DNA from: Fibrobacter succinogenes | Lineage (GTDB): Bacteria; Fibrobacterota; Fibrobacteria; Fibrobacterales; Fibrobacteraceae | Assembly (NCBI GenBank): GCA_902800815.1 | Contig: CADCGB010000010.1 | Coordinates: forward strand, 62,001-126,000 | Direction of reading: 5' to 3' | DNA: 64,000 nt | Shown here: positions 1-8,042 of the stretch, piece by piece | How the letters are laid out: each line of letters starts with the position of its first letter | Position numbering within the stretch: the stretch's first letter is position 1 | Notes under the pieces: generated by a model | What the model was told of the DNA's origin: nothing | What the model saw: the letters and a program-made list of their open reading frames with translations, nothing else | Database searches by the model: none | Translations under genes and position numbers: made by a program

Positions 1-2
1 TT

Positions 3-623
3 GTCAGTACTGGGTTTGCGGAGACGATTCGCGGGAGCGCCATCGCGCCCTACGTGGACGGTATTTTCGGGTGCGAGTTTATCGAGGACGTGCTGCAGCC
101 CGGTTTTTTGGATACGCCCGATGGTGATGCCGGCCTGAAGTCCTCTTCTGCGGCGGCGGAACTCGGGCTTGCCGCGGGCCCCGAGATTTCCCAGGTCGCC
201 TGCGCCCTCGACAACACGAGCAAGACCCGCTACCTCTTCGAGATCAACAAGGGGAGCAACAAGTACCCCGATACGATTGACGTGAATTCCACGATTGCGC
301 GCGAGAGCCGCCGGGTACCCTTCGAGAACATGGTCTACATTGCCGATGGCCCGAGTGACGTGCCCGCATTCAGCATTTTGAACTACAACGGCGGCTCGAC
401 CTTTGCGGTGTACCCGAAGGGCGACGTGAAGGCTTTCCGCCAGGTGGAAGCGCTCCGGCATGCCCATCGCGTGCAGATGTTCGGCGAGGCGGATTACGAG
501 CCGGCGAGCCAGTCCTGGCTGTGGCTGACCGAGAAGGCCCGCGCCATCGCCGACCAGATTGTGGAAAGGAAGCAGGCCGCCATTCGCAACAGCGCCGGCG
601 CCCCGCCGGCCCACTTGTCGTGA
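3..623 (+). CDS. HAD-family hydrolase, 5' end outside window
   Basis: Only the C-terminal part is present; the frame is open from base 3, so the start lies upstream. The visible protein begins with a STGFAETIRGS stretch and contains a Lys-bearing segment (NTSKTRYLF) followed by YIADGPSDVPAF, which fits the acidic DG/xxxD loop (motif IV) of haloacid dehalogenase phosphatases of the phosphoserine-phosphatase-like type. HAD enzymes usually remove phosphate from small molecules; the substrate cannot be read from this fragment. The N-terminal nucleophile motif DxDxT is not in view. The stop codon TGA (621-623) lies at the 5' edge of the three-hairpin element at 620-721, which would therefore form part of its 3' UTR. 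Confidence 0.75.
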   Translation, partial: VSTGFAETIRGSAIAPYVDGIFGCEFIEDVLQPGFLDTPDGDAGLKSSSAAAELGLAAGPEISQVACALDNTSKTRYLFEINKGSNKYPDTIDVNSTIARESRRVPFENMVYIADGPSDVPAFSILNYNGGSTFAVYPKGDVKAFRQVEALRHAHRVQMFGEADYEPASQSWLWLTEKARAIADQIVERKQAAIRNSAGAPPAHLS

Positions 624-721
624 GCACTCCCACCTAAAGGTGGCCATGTACACTAAGGCCTAACGGCCAAGTGTCCAAAGGTCGCCTACACGACCGATTG
701 ATATCGGTCGTTTCGTCTCAC
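620..721 (+). repeat. Three-hairpin structured element, copy A
   Basis: Three consecutive hairpins. H1 is CCACC-TAAA-GGTGG (630-643). H2 is ACACT (650-654) with AGTGT (670-674) enclosing GGCC-TAAC-GGCC (657-668). H3 is ACGACCGAT-TGAT-ATCGGTCGT (690-711). An outer GTGAG (620-624) can pair with CTCAC (717-721). The linkers CCATG and CAAAGGTCGC and the tail TTTCG-CTCAC recur in a second copy at 13455-13556, where H2 and H3 stems differ in sequence but keep pairing. This suggests selection on structure. I do not recognise it as a named RNA family. It could be a REP-like dispersed repeat or a 3' UTR/small RNA element. Confidence 0.6.
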
Positions 722-838
722 CTTACCTGCATTTTTTTGACATTTATTATATTTATGTTACCTTTTACGGCGCTCCGGACCCGGATTGCCGTTTTGGGTG
801 TATTTCTATAAAGTTTTACCATACTTTTAGGATTGTTA

Positions 839-3800
839 ATGACGTATAAGTGCAAACGTGGAATTTTGATTAGTAAGACTCCCTACGAAACGCGCTATGC
901 CATCATGGAAGATGGCGAACTGGCGGAACTCGTAGTCGAGGGGAGCTCTTCGAGTCAAGTCCAGGGTAATATTTATAAGGGTGTCGTACAAAAGGTGGTT
1001 CCGGCGGCAGCGCTAGCCTATGTGGATATAGGGCTGGGCCAGGACGGCATTTTGCGGCAAGAAGATATCGTCGATACCAAGGCCGCGCTTGAACGCAGGT
1101 TCGATGATGACGATACGGATGCTTACGGTGATTCTGCCATAGCCGACGTGCTCCACGAGGGCGACGAGATTATGGTGCAGGTCTCGAAGGATGCTGCGGG
1201 CGGCAAGGGCGTGGGGCTCACCATGCGCGTGACGTTCGCGGGCAGCCTGCTGGTTTGCATGCCGGGTACCAATTTCATCGGCGTGTCGAAGCGTGAACGT
1301 GACATTGCCCGCCGCCGTGAGGTCAAGGGGATGATCAATCGCCTCAAGGCCGGCGACGTGGGTTACATCGTGCGTACCTCGGGCATGGAAGCGACGGAGG
1401 AGGCCCTCCAGCAGCAGATGCAGGAACTCGAGGCCCTCTGGAACCGCACCAAAGAAAACTATGCGGGTGCTACTACTGGTACCTGCGTGTACGAGCAGTC
1501 CAATTCCGCGGGTCGCGCCATCGGTGAATACTTCAACGAGAATACCGACTACGTGTACGTGGACAACCGCGACGAGTACTTCTCGCTCCGTGACTACCTG
1601 CGCAGCGCCGCCCCCGAGATGCTCGACAAGGTCAAGCTCTGGAGCAGCAGCGAGAGCCTTTTCGAGTACTTCAAGATTGAGAACGACTACGCCCGCTCCC
1701 TGCAGCGTCAGGTACCGCTCCCGCGCGGTGGAAACCTCGTGATCGAGCAGACCGAGGCCCTCATGTCCATCGACGTGAACACGGGCCCCAAGGTGCACGG
1801 CAAGGACCAGGGCAAGATTATCCTCGAGACTAACATCGATGCTTGCCGCGAGATTGCGAAGCAGCTTAGACTCAGGGACGTGGACGGCATGGTCATTGTC
1901 GACTTTATCGACATGGAGACCGACAACGACCGCGAGATTATCTACCAGGAATTCGTGAAGGCTGCACGCCGCGACAAGGCGATCGTGAAGCCGTCCCCGA
2001 TTACCCAGTTCGGGCTTATGGAAATCCGCCGTGAACGCGTGCGCGAGGATTCCTACAAGAGCAAGTTCTGCCCGGTGTGCCGTGGCGGTGGCCGCATTGC
2101 CACCCTCGAGTCGGCTCTCGGAACAATCGACCGCTGGATGGCTCGCGCCCACTCGAAGGGCGGCCTCAAGCAGGTGACGCTCGTGCTCAGTTCCCCGATG
2201 GTGGAGGTGCTGGTGCGTGACCGTGCCCGCATGCTGCACTACCTGGAATACAAGCACGACATGAAGGTCGAGCTCGTCGAGGACGACCGCGCCCACGTGA
2301 ACCAGTTCTGGATGTTCAACGACCAGAAGGAAGACATTACCGAACTCTACGATTTCGTGGAGTCCGATGCGCCCGCAAAGCCGACACGCCCGAAGCGTGG
2401 CAACATGCGCGGCCGCAACAAGGTGAAGCGCGAGATCCTTATCAGCAAGACTCCCTACGAGAAGCGTATCGCCATCATGGAAGACGGCGAGCTCGCCGAA
2501 CTCGTGGTGGAAAGTGTCTCTTCGACCCGCGTGCTCGGGAATATCTACAAGGGCGTTGTGCAGAAGGTGCTCCCCGCACTCAAGGCCGCGTTTATCGATA
2601 TCGGCATGGAGAAGGCCGGGTTCCTGCATCAGGACGATGCGATGGACCGCAGCGAACTCCTGCGCCGCGAATACGGTGACGACGATGACGAGGATGGTCC
2701 GTCCAAGGAAATCTCCATCGACGAGATTTTGCGCGAAGGCCAGGAAATCATGGTCCAGGTGGTGAAGGAACCGATCAGCACCAAGGGTGCGCGCCTGACG
2801 ACGCACCTGAGCTTTGCTGGCCGATTCCTCGTGTGTATGCCGGGGACCAACTTCATTGGCGTCTCCAAGCGTGAACGTGACCCGGCAAAGCGCCGTGAGT
2901 TCAAGAAGGTGGTGCGCCGCCTCAAGGCACGCGACGTGGGCTACATCGTGCGTACCAACGGCCTCAACGAATCCGAATTCGAAATCCAGAAGCAGATGCG
3001 CGAGCTCGAGAGCAAGTGGGAACAGACCAAGTTCAACTTCGCGAACCAGCCCGCCGAAACCTGCATCTACGAGGAATCCGATTCCATCGAGCAGACCGTG
3101 CGTGAATACTTCGGCGAGAACACCGACTACGTGTATATCGACAATCGCGAGGAATACCTTGCGCTGCGCGACTACCTCAAGGTGCTTTCTCCGGATAAGC
3201 TCGACAAGGTCAAGCTCTGGGATAAGAACGAGAGCCTGTTCGAACACTTCAAGATCGAGAACGACTACGCGCGTTCCCTGCAGCGTCGCATTCCGCTCTA
3301 TAACGGTGCGAACCTCGTGATCGAGCAGACCGAGGCGCTCGTCTCCATCGACGTGAACCTCGGGCGTGCCCGCGGCAAGGACAGGAACAAGCTCGCCCTC
3401 GAGACGAACCTGGATGCCTGCCGCGAGATTGCGAAGCAGTTGCGCATGCGCGATGTTGGCGGCCTCATCATCATCAAGTTCATCGAGATGGGTGCTGATT
3501 CCGACCGCGATGCCGTGTACCAGGAATTCCGCAAGGCGATCCGCCGCGACAAGGCGCCGATTAGCCCTGCGCAGATTAGCCAGTTCGGCATCATGGAAGT
3601 GACCCGCAAGCGTGTGCGTGTGAACCTCATGACCGAGAAGACGGAAATCTGCCCGGTGTGCCGTGGCGGTGGCCGTATCGCTACCCTCGAATCCACGATG
3701 GGCGAGATTGACCGCTGGATGGCACGTGCCCGCAACAAGGGCAAGCTCCGCGAGATCAACCTGGTGGTCAGCACCATGATGGTCGATGCCCTGTGTGCAG

Positions 3801-3943
3801 ACTCGCTCAGGCTCTACCGTTACCTGGAAGCGAAGCATGGACTCAAGATAAACCTCGTCGAGGATACCTGCGCCCATGTGAACCAGTTCTGGATGCTCGA
3901 CCGCAGTAACGAGGACATCACCGAACTCTACGGAACGGTATAG
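839..3943 (+). CDS. Tandem-duplicated ribonuclease E/G family protein (active + degenerate copy)
   Basis: Single-strand endoribonuclease of the RNase E/G family, expected in RNA decay and rRNA processing. At 1034 aa it is about twice an RNase G. It contains two head-to-tail homologous copies, roughly residues 1-515 and 529-1034, each starting with ILISKTPYE and carrying an S1-like region, the VGYIVRT 5'-sensor segment, the DNase I-like catalytic region and a CPVC zinc-link motif (Cys411/414 and Cys938/941). Copy 1 keeps both metal-binding Asp (D312 in SIDVN; D355 in VIVDFIDM). Copy 2 keeps the first (D838) but has Lys880 where the second Asp belongs (IIIKFIEM). Copy 1 instead has a more divergent S1 segment. 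The ATG at 839 is preferred: AGGA lies upstream, and a TTG two codons earlier is the only alternative. A bidirectional terminator follows at 4016-4037. Confidence 0.9.
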   Translation: MTYKCKRGILISKTPYETRYAIMEDGELAELVVEGSSSSQVQGNIYKGVVQKVVPAAALAYVDIGLGQDGILRQEDIVDTKAALERRFDDDDTDAYGDSAIADVLHEGDEIMVQVSKDAAGGKGVGLTMRVTFAGSLLVCMPGTNFIGVSKRERDIARRREVKGMINRLKAGDVGYIVRTSGMEATEEALQQQMQELEALWNRTKENYAGATTGTCVYEQSNSAGRAIGEYFNENTDYVYVDNRDEYFSLRDYLRSAAPEMLDKVKLWSSSESLFEYFKIENDYARSLQRQVPLPRGGNLVIEQTEALMSIDVNTGPKVHGKDQGKIILETNIDACREIAKQLRLRDVDGMVIVDFIDMETDNDREIIYQEFVKAARRDKAIVKPSPITQFGLMEIRRERVREDSYKSKFCPVCRGGGRIATLESALGTIDRWMARAHSKGGLKQVTLVLSSPMVEVLVRDRARMLHYLEYKHDMKVELVEDDRAHVNQFWMFNDQKEDITELYDFVESDAPAKPTRPKRGNMRGRNKVKREILISKTPYEKRIAIMEDGELAELVVESVSSTRVLGNIYKGVVQKVLPALKAAFIDIGMEKAGFLHQDDAMDRSELLRREYGDDDDEDGPSKEISIDEILREGQEIMVQVVKEPISTKGARLTTHLSFAGRFLVCMPGTNFIGVSKRERDPAKRREFKKVVRRLKARDVGYIVRTNGLNESEFEIQKQMRELESKWEQTKFNFANQPAETCIYEESDSIEQTVREYFGENTDYVYIDNREEYLALRDYLKVLSPDKLDKVKLWDKNESLFEHFKIENDYARSLQRRIPLYNGANLVIEQTEALVSIDVNLGRARGKDRNKLALETNLDACREIAKQLRMRDVGGLIIIKFIEMGADSDRDAVYQEFRKAIRRDKAPISPAQISQFGIMEVTRKRVRVNLMTEKTEICPVCRGGGRIATLESTMGEIDRWMARARNKGKLREINLVVSTMMVDALCADSLRLYRYLEAKHGLKINLVEDTCAHVNQFWMLDRSNEDITELYGTV

Positions 3944-4015
3944 CGTACCCGCCCGGCTTGCCGGGCAGGCGCGTTTATTGAAACTTGTTTATTGAAGTTC
4001 GTTTATAACAAAAAC

Positions 4016-4037
4016 GCCCGCGGAAAAATCCGCGGGC
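4016..4037. terminator. Bidirectional rho-independent terminator
   Basis: Perfect 9-bp stem GCCCGCGGA / TCCGCGGGC with an AAAA loop, flanked by an A-rich run on the left (U-tract for minus-strand transcripts) and TTCTTGTTT on the right. It sits between the convergent RNase E/G gene and the fibro-slime gene and can serve both. A further GC-rich hairpin (GCCCGGC-TT-GCCGGGC) lies at about 3953-3968. Confidence 0.8.
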
Positions 4038-4059
4038 TTCTTGTTTCAATAGAGAGAGA

Positions 4060-7000
4060 TTATTTCTTTGATTTCTTCTTGTTGTCGCTCAATATGTCAC
4101 CGAGGTTGATACCGTTGTTGCCTCCGCGGCGCACACCCCACAGGAGGTCACGCGTGAGGTTCGATACCATCTTGCGTCCGACAATCACCTTCACGTGCAG
4201 GCGAGCGATGTAGGCGCCCGTACCCACGAGGCGTCCATCGTCGGCGCGCATGTTCCAGGCGAGGAACAGGTTACCCGGGTTGGCAAGGCAGCCGGCATCG
4301 CCATAGACTTCCTTGTCGGAGCAGAGGATTGTGCCCGAGCTTCCGCCCACGTAGTTGCCGAGGTGCGTGTAGTAGAAGGTTTCGTACTGGAGCTTCACGT
4401 CGTCGGGCTTGGCGAGCGAGAGCGTACCGTCGCGGAACTGGTCGATGTTGCTTGCAGTAATCGTGCCGTTCTTGATGGCCTCGATTACCTCTTCGCTCAC
4501 GCCGGCCTTCTTGAGGTCCTTGTCGGAAATGGTCCCGCTGATGATATCCTGGAACAGCGATGCGACATCCTTGTCGGCCGCTGTCGTGATGTTCATGATA
4601 GAATCCCTGCTCGCCTCGATACCGCGCTGCACGTATTCCTCGAACAGCGCGAGGTCTTCGGCATTGAGCTTGTTCTTGTAGTTGTCCGCGGTAATGGTGC
4701 CATCGGTAAACCCGTTAAGGGCTTCCTCGCTAAATCCGCCGACCGCACTTGCCGTGATGCCCGCAATCAGCTGGGCCACGGATTCCTCTTCGGTAATCTC
4801 GAGCACTGTATACGTGGTATCGTCTTCGCCACCGTTCAGGAGCGTGGAGATAAGCGCGTCGAGGCTTGCGATTTCTTCGGCAGTCTGTGTCTGGATAAGT
4901 TCAGCCACGTCGAATCCGATCAGGTGGCCCTGCACGCCCTTCTCGTCGGATACCTGCTTCGCGTCTGCATCCTTGTTGGTCACGAGGATCGGCTGCGTGG
5001 TAGTCGGGTTCTGCACGATCGGGTTATCCGGTGTAAGCGGCAGCACGTCGGCGCCAGTAATCTGCATATCCTGCTGGCCCGAGATTCTCACCATCGGCGT
5101 GTACTTGTGCGGCTTGACACCGCCCAGGTCTTCGGCAAGGTTTACGGACGAACCGCCCTGAGGTACAAAGCCCACGGAGTCGCCCACGGAGGGGATTACC
5201 GCGTCGTAGGTGCTCATGCTGAACAGCAGGCTCATCTTGCTCTTGGAAGACGTATTGCTTGCGCCTACGGGCTTTTCGGGATCCACGACTTCGCCTGCGC
5301 GTACGCAGTGGTAACGGAACATGTCCTTGAAGTGAGTCATGGATTCTGCGTCAAGGGCTTCACTGAAGGTGAGTTCCAGTTCATGACCGCTCTTGGTAAT
5401 GCTCTTTACGGCCTGCGTCACGATCGGGTTCACTCGGTCGGTGAGCGGGTCTGCCGCAATGTGGAAGTGGTAGCCCTTGTTGTTCTCGGTATAGGTAAAC
5501 CAGGTGTCGATGCTACCCGTGTACACGTCTTCCTTGCCGCCGGTGAATATCAGCGAGCTGAAGCCGCATACCTTGTAGGGTTCGCAGGCGCCTTCCGTGA
5601 CAATCGAGAGTTCCGTCTTGTTGCCGTGAATGTGGAAGTTGCCTTCTTTCTGTATCGGGAAGCCTTCGCCGAATGCGAACTTCAGGGAGTCGAGGTGGTT
5701 CTTTCCGCCAAGTTCCTTGTTGAAGGTGATGTGCAGGCTATCGCCGCGTCCGTCACCGTTACGGTCATAGAATTCCGCACTGGAGATTCTCGGGATAGGC
5801 GGTTCCTTGAATATGAGGTTGTTCCAGATTGCTGCCGATGCCGCAGCGCCCTTCGCCTGCAGTGTAGCGCCCGCTACGGGGGCGTTCGCGATTACGTAGA
5901 ACGTTGCACGTCCCGTGGAATCGAGGACCACCTTGCTTATCGCCTTGCCGGTAGAGTCGACCGTCTTGAGGTTCAGGTCCGAGGAGTTGAGGTTGACGTT
6001 CTGGTTGTAGAGGGTCACTGTCGCCCAGTCCTCGAGGAACATCACCTGCACCTTGTATATCTCGTAGGCCCATTCGCCAATCTGGAGCGTGTCGCCGGAA
6101 ACTTGTGCGCCAAGCGGCTTCCACTGTTCGGTCGCGAATACGAGAGTCGGGACCTTGTACGGCGGAATGGTGAACCACACGCCGGTCTTTTGCGTGGGGT
6201 CGGCCTTCAGGGTGATTTCCAGGTAGTAGTGGCCCGGAGCAAGTCCGTTGTTCTCGACAATCCTTGCGGTGTCGATGGTGAACTTCGCGCTGCTTTCATC
6301 GATCATGATGCCTTCGTACAGCCATTCGCCGGTCTTGTCGAGCATCACGCCGGCATCGCCGAGGTTGTTGCCGGTGAGGCGGAAGTTCGAGGGGCCTTCG
6401 GTAGTATCGATTGCGCCGCCTTCGTTCGCGTCGAAGTCACAGCTGAGCGCGTCGCCCTTGGTAATCTGCCAGATGTCGTAGTTCTTGGGGCTCCAGGGCT
6501 GGCCCATCGCGACCGCGTTGAGCGAATCGCTGGTGAGGAATATGCTTGCGTCGGTGTGCAGGTCCATGGACGTGCGCATCATGAAGTTCGAGGAACTGGT
6601 GTGGCGTTCCACGTAGAAGATGTGGAACGGGTATTCCTGCCCTTCGACAAGGCCGAGGGTATCGAGGTCCACTGCGCCGGTGACTTCGCTATGCTGTCCG
6701 CCGAGGTCGACCACCAGACGGTTGTTGACGAACACCCACACGTCGTCGTCGCCCTTGAATTCGAACTTCTGGCCGCGCACGTATTCGAACTTGGCCTGGA
6801 ACTTCATCGTAAAGCCGAAGTTGTGCTGCTTGCCCTTCTTGTCCTTCGTGTTGGCATCGTAGAAGATGTTCGGAACGGTCTTGGCTTCGTCGAGGTACTC
6901 GAAGTCGTCCAGGAAGAAGAACCCGCCTTCCGGGCTGCTGCTGTTTTTCTGGCCGAACCAGTAACCTTCCTTGTCGAGTTCGAGATCCAGGTCGCGGCAG

Positions 7001-7848
7001 GTGGAGTTGGTGTACTGCTTGCCGCCGGCATCCTGGCCGATTACCACGGGCAGGAACCAGTAGTCGAGGTGTTCGGTAAGCAGGCAGTTTTCAGGGAAGG
7101 TCGGTGAGCGTACGGGGACTCCGTTCGGGCCGAGCGTTTCGCTCACCATGCCCGCCATGTAGCTGGTACCCTTGCTGTCCTTGGCGTTGTTCTTGTAATC
7201 GTTGTATGCGCCGCTGCAGCCGCCGCTACCGAAGTCGTTGCTTACGGCATAGATGGGGTTGTTAAAGTAGAGGTCCTTCGCGCCGTTCGCATAGGTAGAA
7301 TCCCTGCCCTTGTAGATGCCATCTCCCTGGTCACCGTGCAGCCAGTCGAACATCATCACCTGGATGGTGCGGACGGGGCATTGCCCGAGCACGCCCGGGT
7401 ACTGTGCGAACAGTTCGGGCACGTCGTTCTTGAAGCTCTGTATCCAGAGCGTATCGCTCAGGGCGGCGATGCTGTCGAGCACGATTTCGCTGCCTATGGG
7501 GATGCCGCCTGCGGCGACTTCCTCGTTACCTTCGGCACCCACGTAGGTGTAGCCGATGGTCTGCTTGAACCTTACGGTGAAGTTTGTCGCGGGCACGTTC
7601 TTGACCTTCGTCTCGAACCAGCCGCAGTAGTTCTTCACCGCGGTCATGATGGTTTCGGTGCCGTTGTAGATGAACACGGCATTGGTATTCGTCCAGTTCG
7701 GCATGAACCGGATGATTTTAGTTGAACCTGTGGTGGCGGCTGGCTGATCGGCTTCGCCTCCGGGTACACCCCCGGGTCGGCCCTGTGACATGGCGCACAC
7801 TGCCATGACTAGGGTCAACAGCAACACATGAGTAATTGACTTACACAC
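4060..7848 (-). CDS. Fibro-slime domain surface protein 1
   Basis: Large secreted protein (1262 aa) with a signal peptide (hydrophobic LLLTLVMAVCAMS, likely cleaved after AMS-Q). Residues ~310-430 form the fibro-slime domain (TIGR02148; PA14-like), with FFFLDDF, GDDDVWVFVNNRLVVDLGG and FHIFYVER. The middle part looks like Ig/cell-surface repeats (RNGDGRGDSLHITF). The C-terminus has an AWNMRADDGRLVGTGAYIARL segment resembling FlgD-like/type IX-style C-terminal modules. Fibro-slime proteins are associated with the cell surface and fibre adhesion in Fibrobacter; the ligand here is unknown. The start is GTG, preceded by AAAGGAG; the paralogue at 8043-11768 has the same GTG arrangement. The long open frame on the opposite strand is treated as a composition artefact. 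Confidence 0.9.
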   Translation of the reverse strand: MCKSITHVLLLTLVMAVCAMSQGRPGGVPGGEADQPAATTGSTKIIRFMPNWTNTNAVFIYNGTETIMTAVKNYCGWFETKVKNVPATNFTVRFKQTIGYTYVGAEGNEEVAAGGIPIGSEIVLDSIAALSDTLWIQSFKNDVPELFAQYPGVLGQCPVRTIQVMMFDWLHGDQGDGIYKGRDSTYANGAKDLYFNNPIYAVSNDFGSGGCSGAYNDYKNNAKDSKGTSYMAGMVSETLGPNGVPVRSPTFPENCLLTEHLDYWFLPVVIGQDAGGKQYTNSTCRDLDLELDKEGYWFGQKNSSSPEGGFFFLDDFEYLDEAKTVPNIFYDANTKDKKGKQHNFGFTMKFQAKFEYVRGQKFEFKGDDDVWVFVNNRLVVDLGGQHSEVTGAVDLDTLGLVEGQEYPFHIFYVERHTSSSNFMMRTSMDLHTDASIFLTSDSLNAVAMGQPWSPKNYDIWQITKGDALSCDFDANEGGAIDTTEGPSNFRLTGNNLGDAGVMLDKTGEWLYEGIMIDESSAKFTIDTARIVENNGLAPGHYYLEITLKADPTQKTGVWFTIPPYKVPTLVFATEQWKPLGAQVSGDTLQIGEWAYEIYKVQVMFLEDWATVTLYNQNVNLNSSDLNLKTVDSTGKAISKVVLDSTGRATFYVIANAPVAGATLQAKGAAASAAIWNNLIFKEPPIPRISSAEFYDRNGDGRGDSLHITFNKELGGKNHLDSLKFAFGEGFPIQKEGNFHIHGNKTELSIVTEGACEPYKVCGFSSLIFTGGKEDVYTGSIDTWFTYTENNKGYHFHIAADPLTDRVNPIVTQAVKSITKSGHELELTFSEALDAESMTHFKDMFRYHCVRAGEVVDPEKPVGASNTSSKSKMSLLFSMSTYDAVIPSVGDSVGFVPQGGSSVNLAEDLGGVKPHKYTPMVRISGQQDMQITGADVLPLTPDNPIVQNPTTTQPILVTNKDADAKQVSDEKGVQGHLIGFDVAELIQTQTAEEIASLDALISTLLNGGEDDTTYTVLEITEEESVAQLIAGITASAVGGFSEEALNGFTDGTITADNYKNKLNAEDLALFEEYVQRGIEASRDSIMNITTAADKDVASLFQDIISGTISDKDLKKAGVSEEVIEAIKNGTITASNIDQFRDGTLSLAKPDDVKLQYETFYYTHLGNYVGGSSGTILCSDKEVYGDAGCLANPGNLFLAWNMRADDGRLVGTGAYIARLHVKVIVGRKMVSNLTRDLLWGVRRGGNNGINLGDILSDNKKKSKK

Positions 7849-7898
7849 AATCTCGCTCCTTTAACATCCCTGTAAAAATGCGATAACTTTACTATATA

Positions 7899-7927
7899 AA
7901 TATGCCTTATTGTAAGCAAAAAAGCAA
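7899..7927 (-). promoter_or_regulatory. Promoter of fibro-slime gene 1 (shared motif)
   Basis: On the minus strand: -35-like TTGCTT, 17-nt spacer, -10-like CATATT. The same arrangement with a very similar spacer (AATAAG before the -10) occurs before the paralogue at 11814-11842, arguing for a conserved promoter. The -10 box matches the TATAAT consensus at only four of six positions, so activator dependence is possible. Confidence 0.5.
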
Positions 7928-7954
7928 CTATATAATTATTTACAACACAAGAAC

Positions 7955-7983
7955 ATACACGAAAAAGTGGGCTTTTCGTGTAT
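7955..7983. repeat. 11-bp inverted repeat between fibro-slime genes
   Basis: ATACACGAAAA and TTTTCGTGTAT form a perfect 11-bp stem around a 7-nt loop (AGTGGGC). It lies upstream of the promoter of fibro-slime gene 1 and downstream of gene 2. It may be a second terminator for gene 2 or an operator for gene 1; the sequence alone does not decide. Confidence 0.5.
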
Positions 7984-8008
7984 TTAATGTAAATAGAATT
8001 TTACAATA

Positions 8009-8041
8009 GGGCAAAAGGTTCCGAAAAACCTTTTTTTGCCC
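8009..8041 (-). terminator. Probable terminator of fibro-slime gene 2
   Basis: GGGCAAAAGGTT pairs with AACC-TTTTTTT-GCCC, with a bulge of extra T residues and a six-base loop, immediately after the stop codon of the gene at 8043-11768. The stem is strong, but the U-tract after it on the minus strand is weak, so termination may be shared with the hairpin at 7955-7983. Confidence 0.5.
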
Positions 8042-8042
8042 C

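Noticed and set aside
620..721. Classical metabolite riboswitch
   Set aside because: The element follows the HAD gene, ends ~117 bp before the next start, and its second copy is before a terminator of another unrelated gene, not in a leader.
1013..3877. 954-codon open frame on the minus strand opposite the RNase E/G gene
   Set aside because: Lies entirely over a clearly conserved gene, has no domain and arises from its GC-rich third positions.
4195..7107. 970-codon open frame on the plus strand opposite fibro-slime gene 1
   Set aside because: Same composition effect; no signal, domain or ribosome-binding site, while the minus-strand gene has recognised domains.
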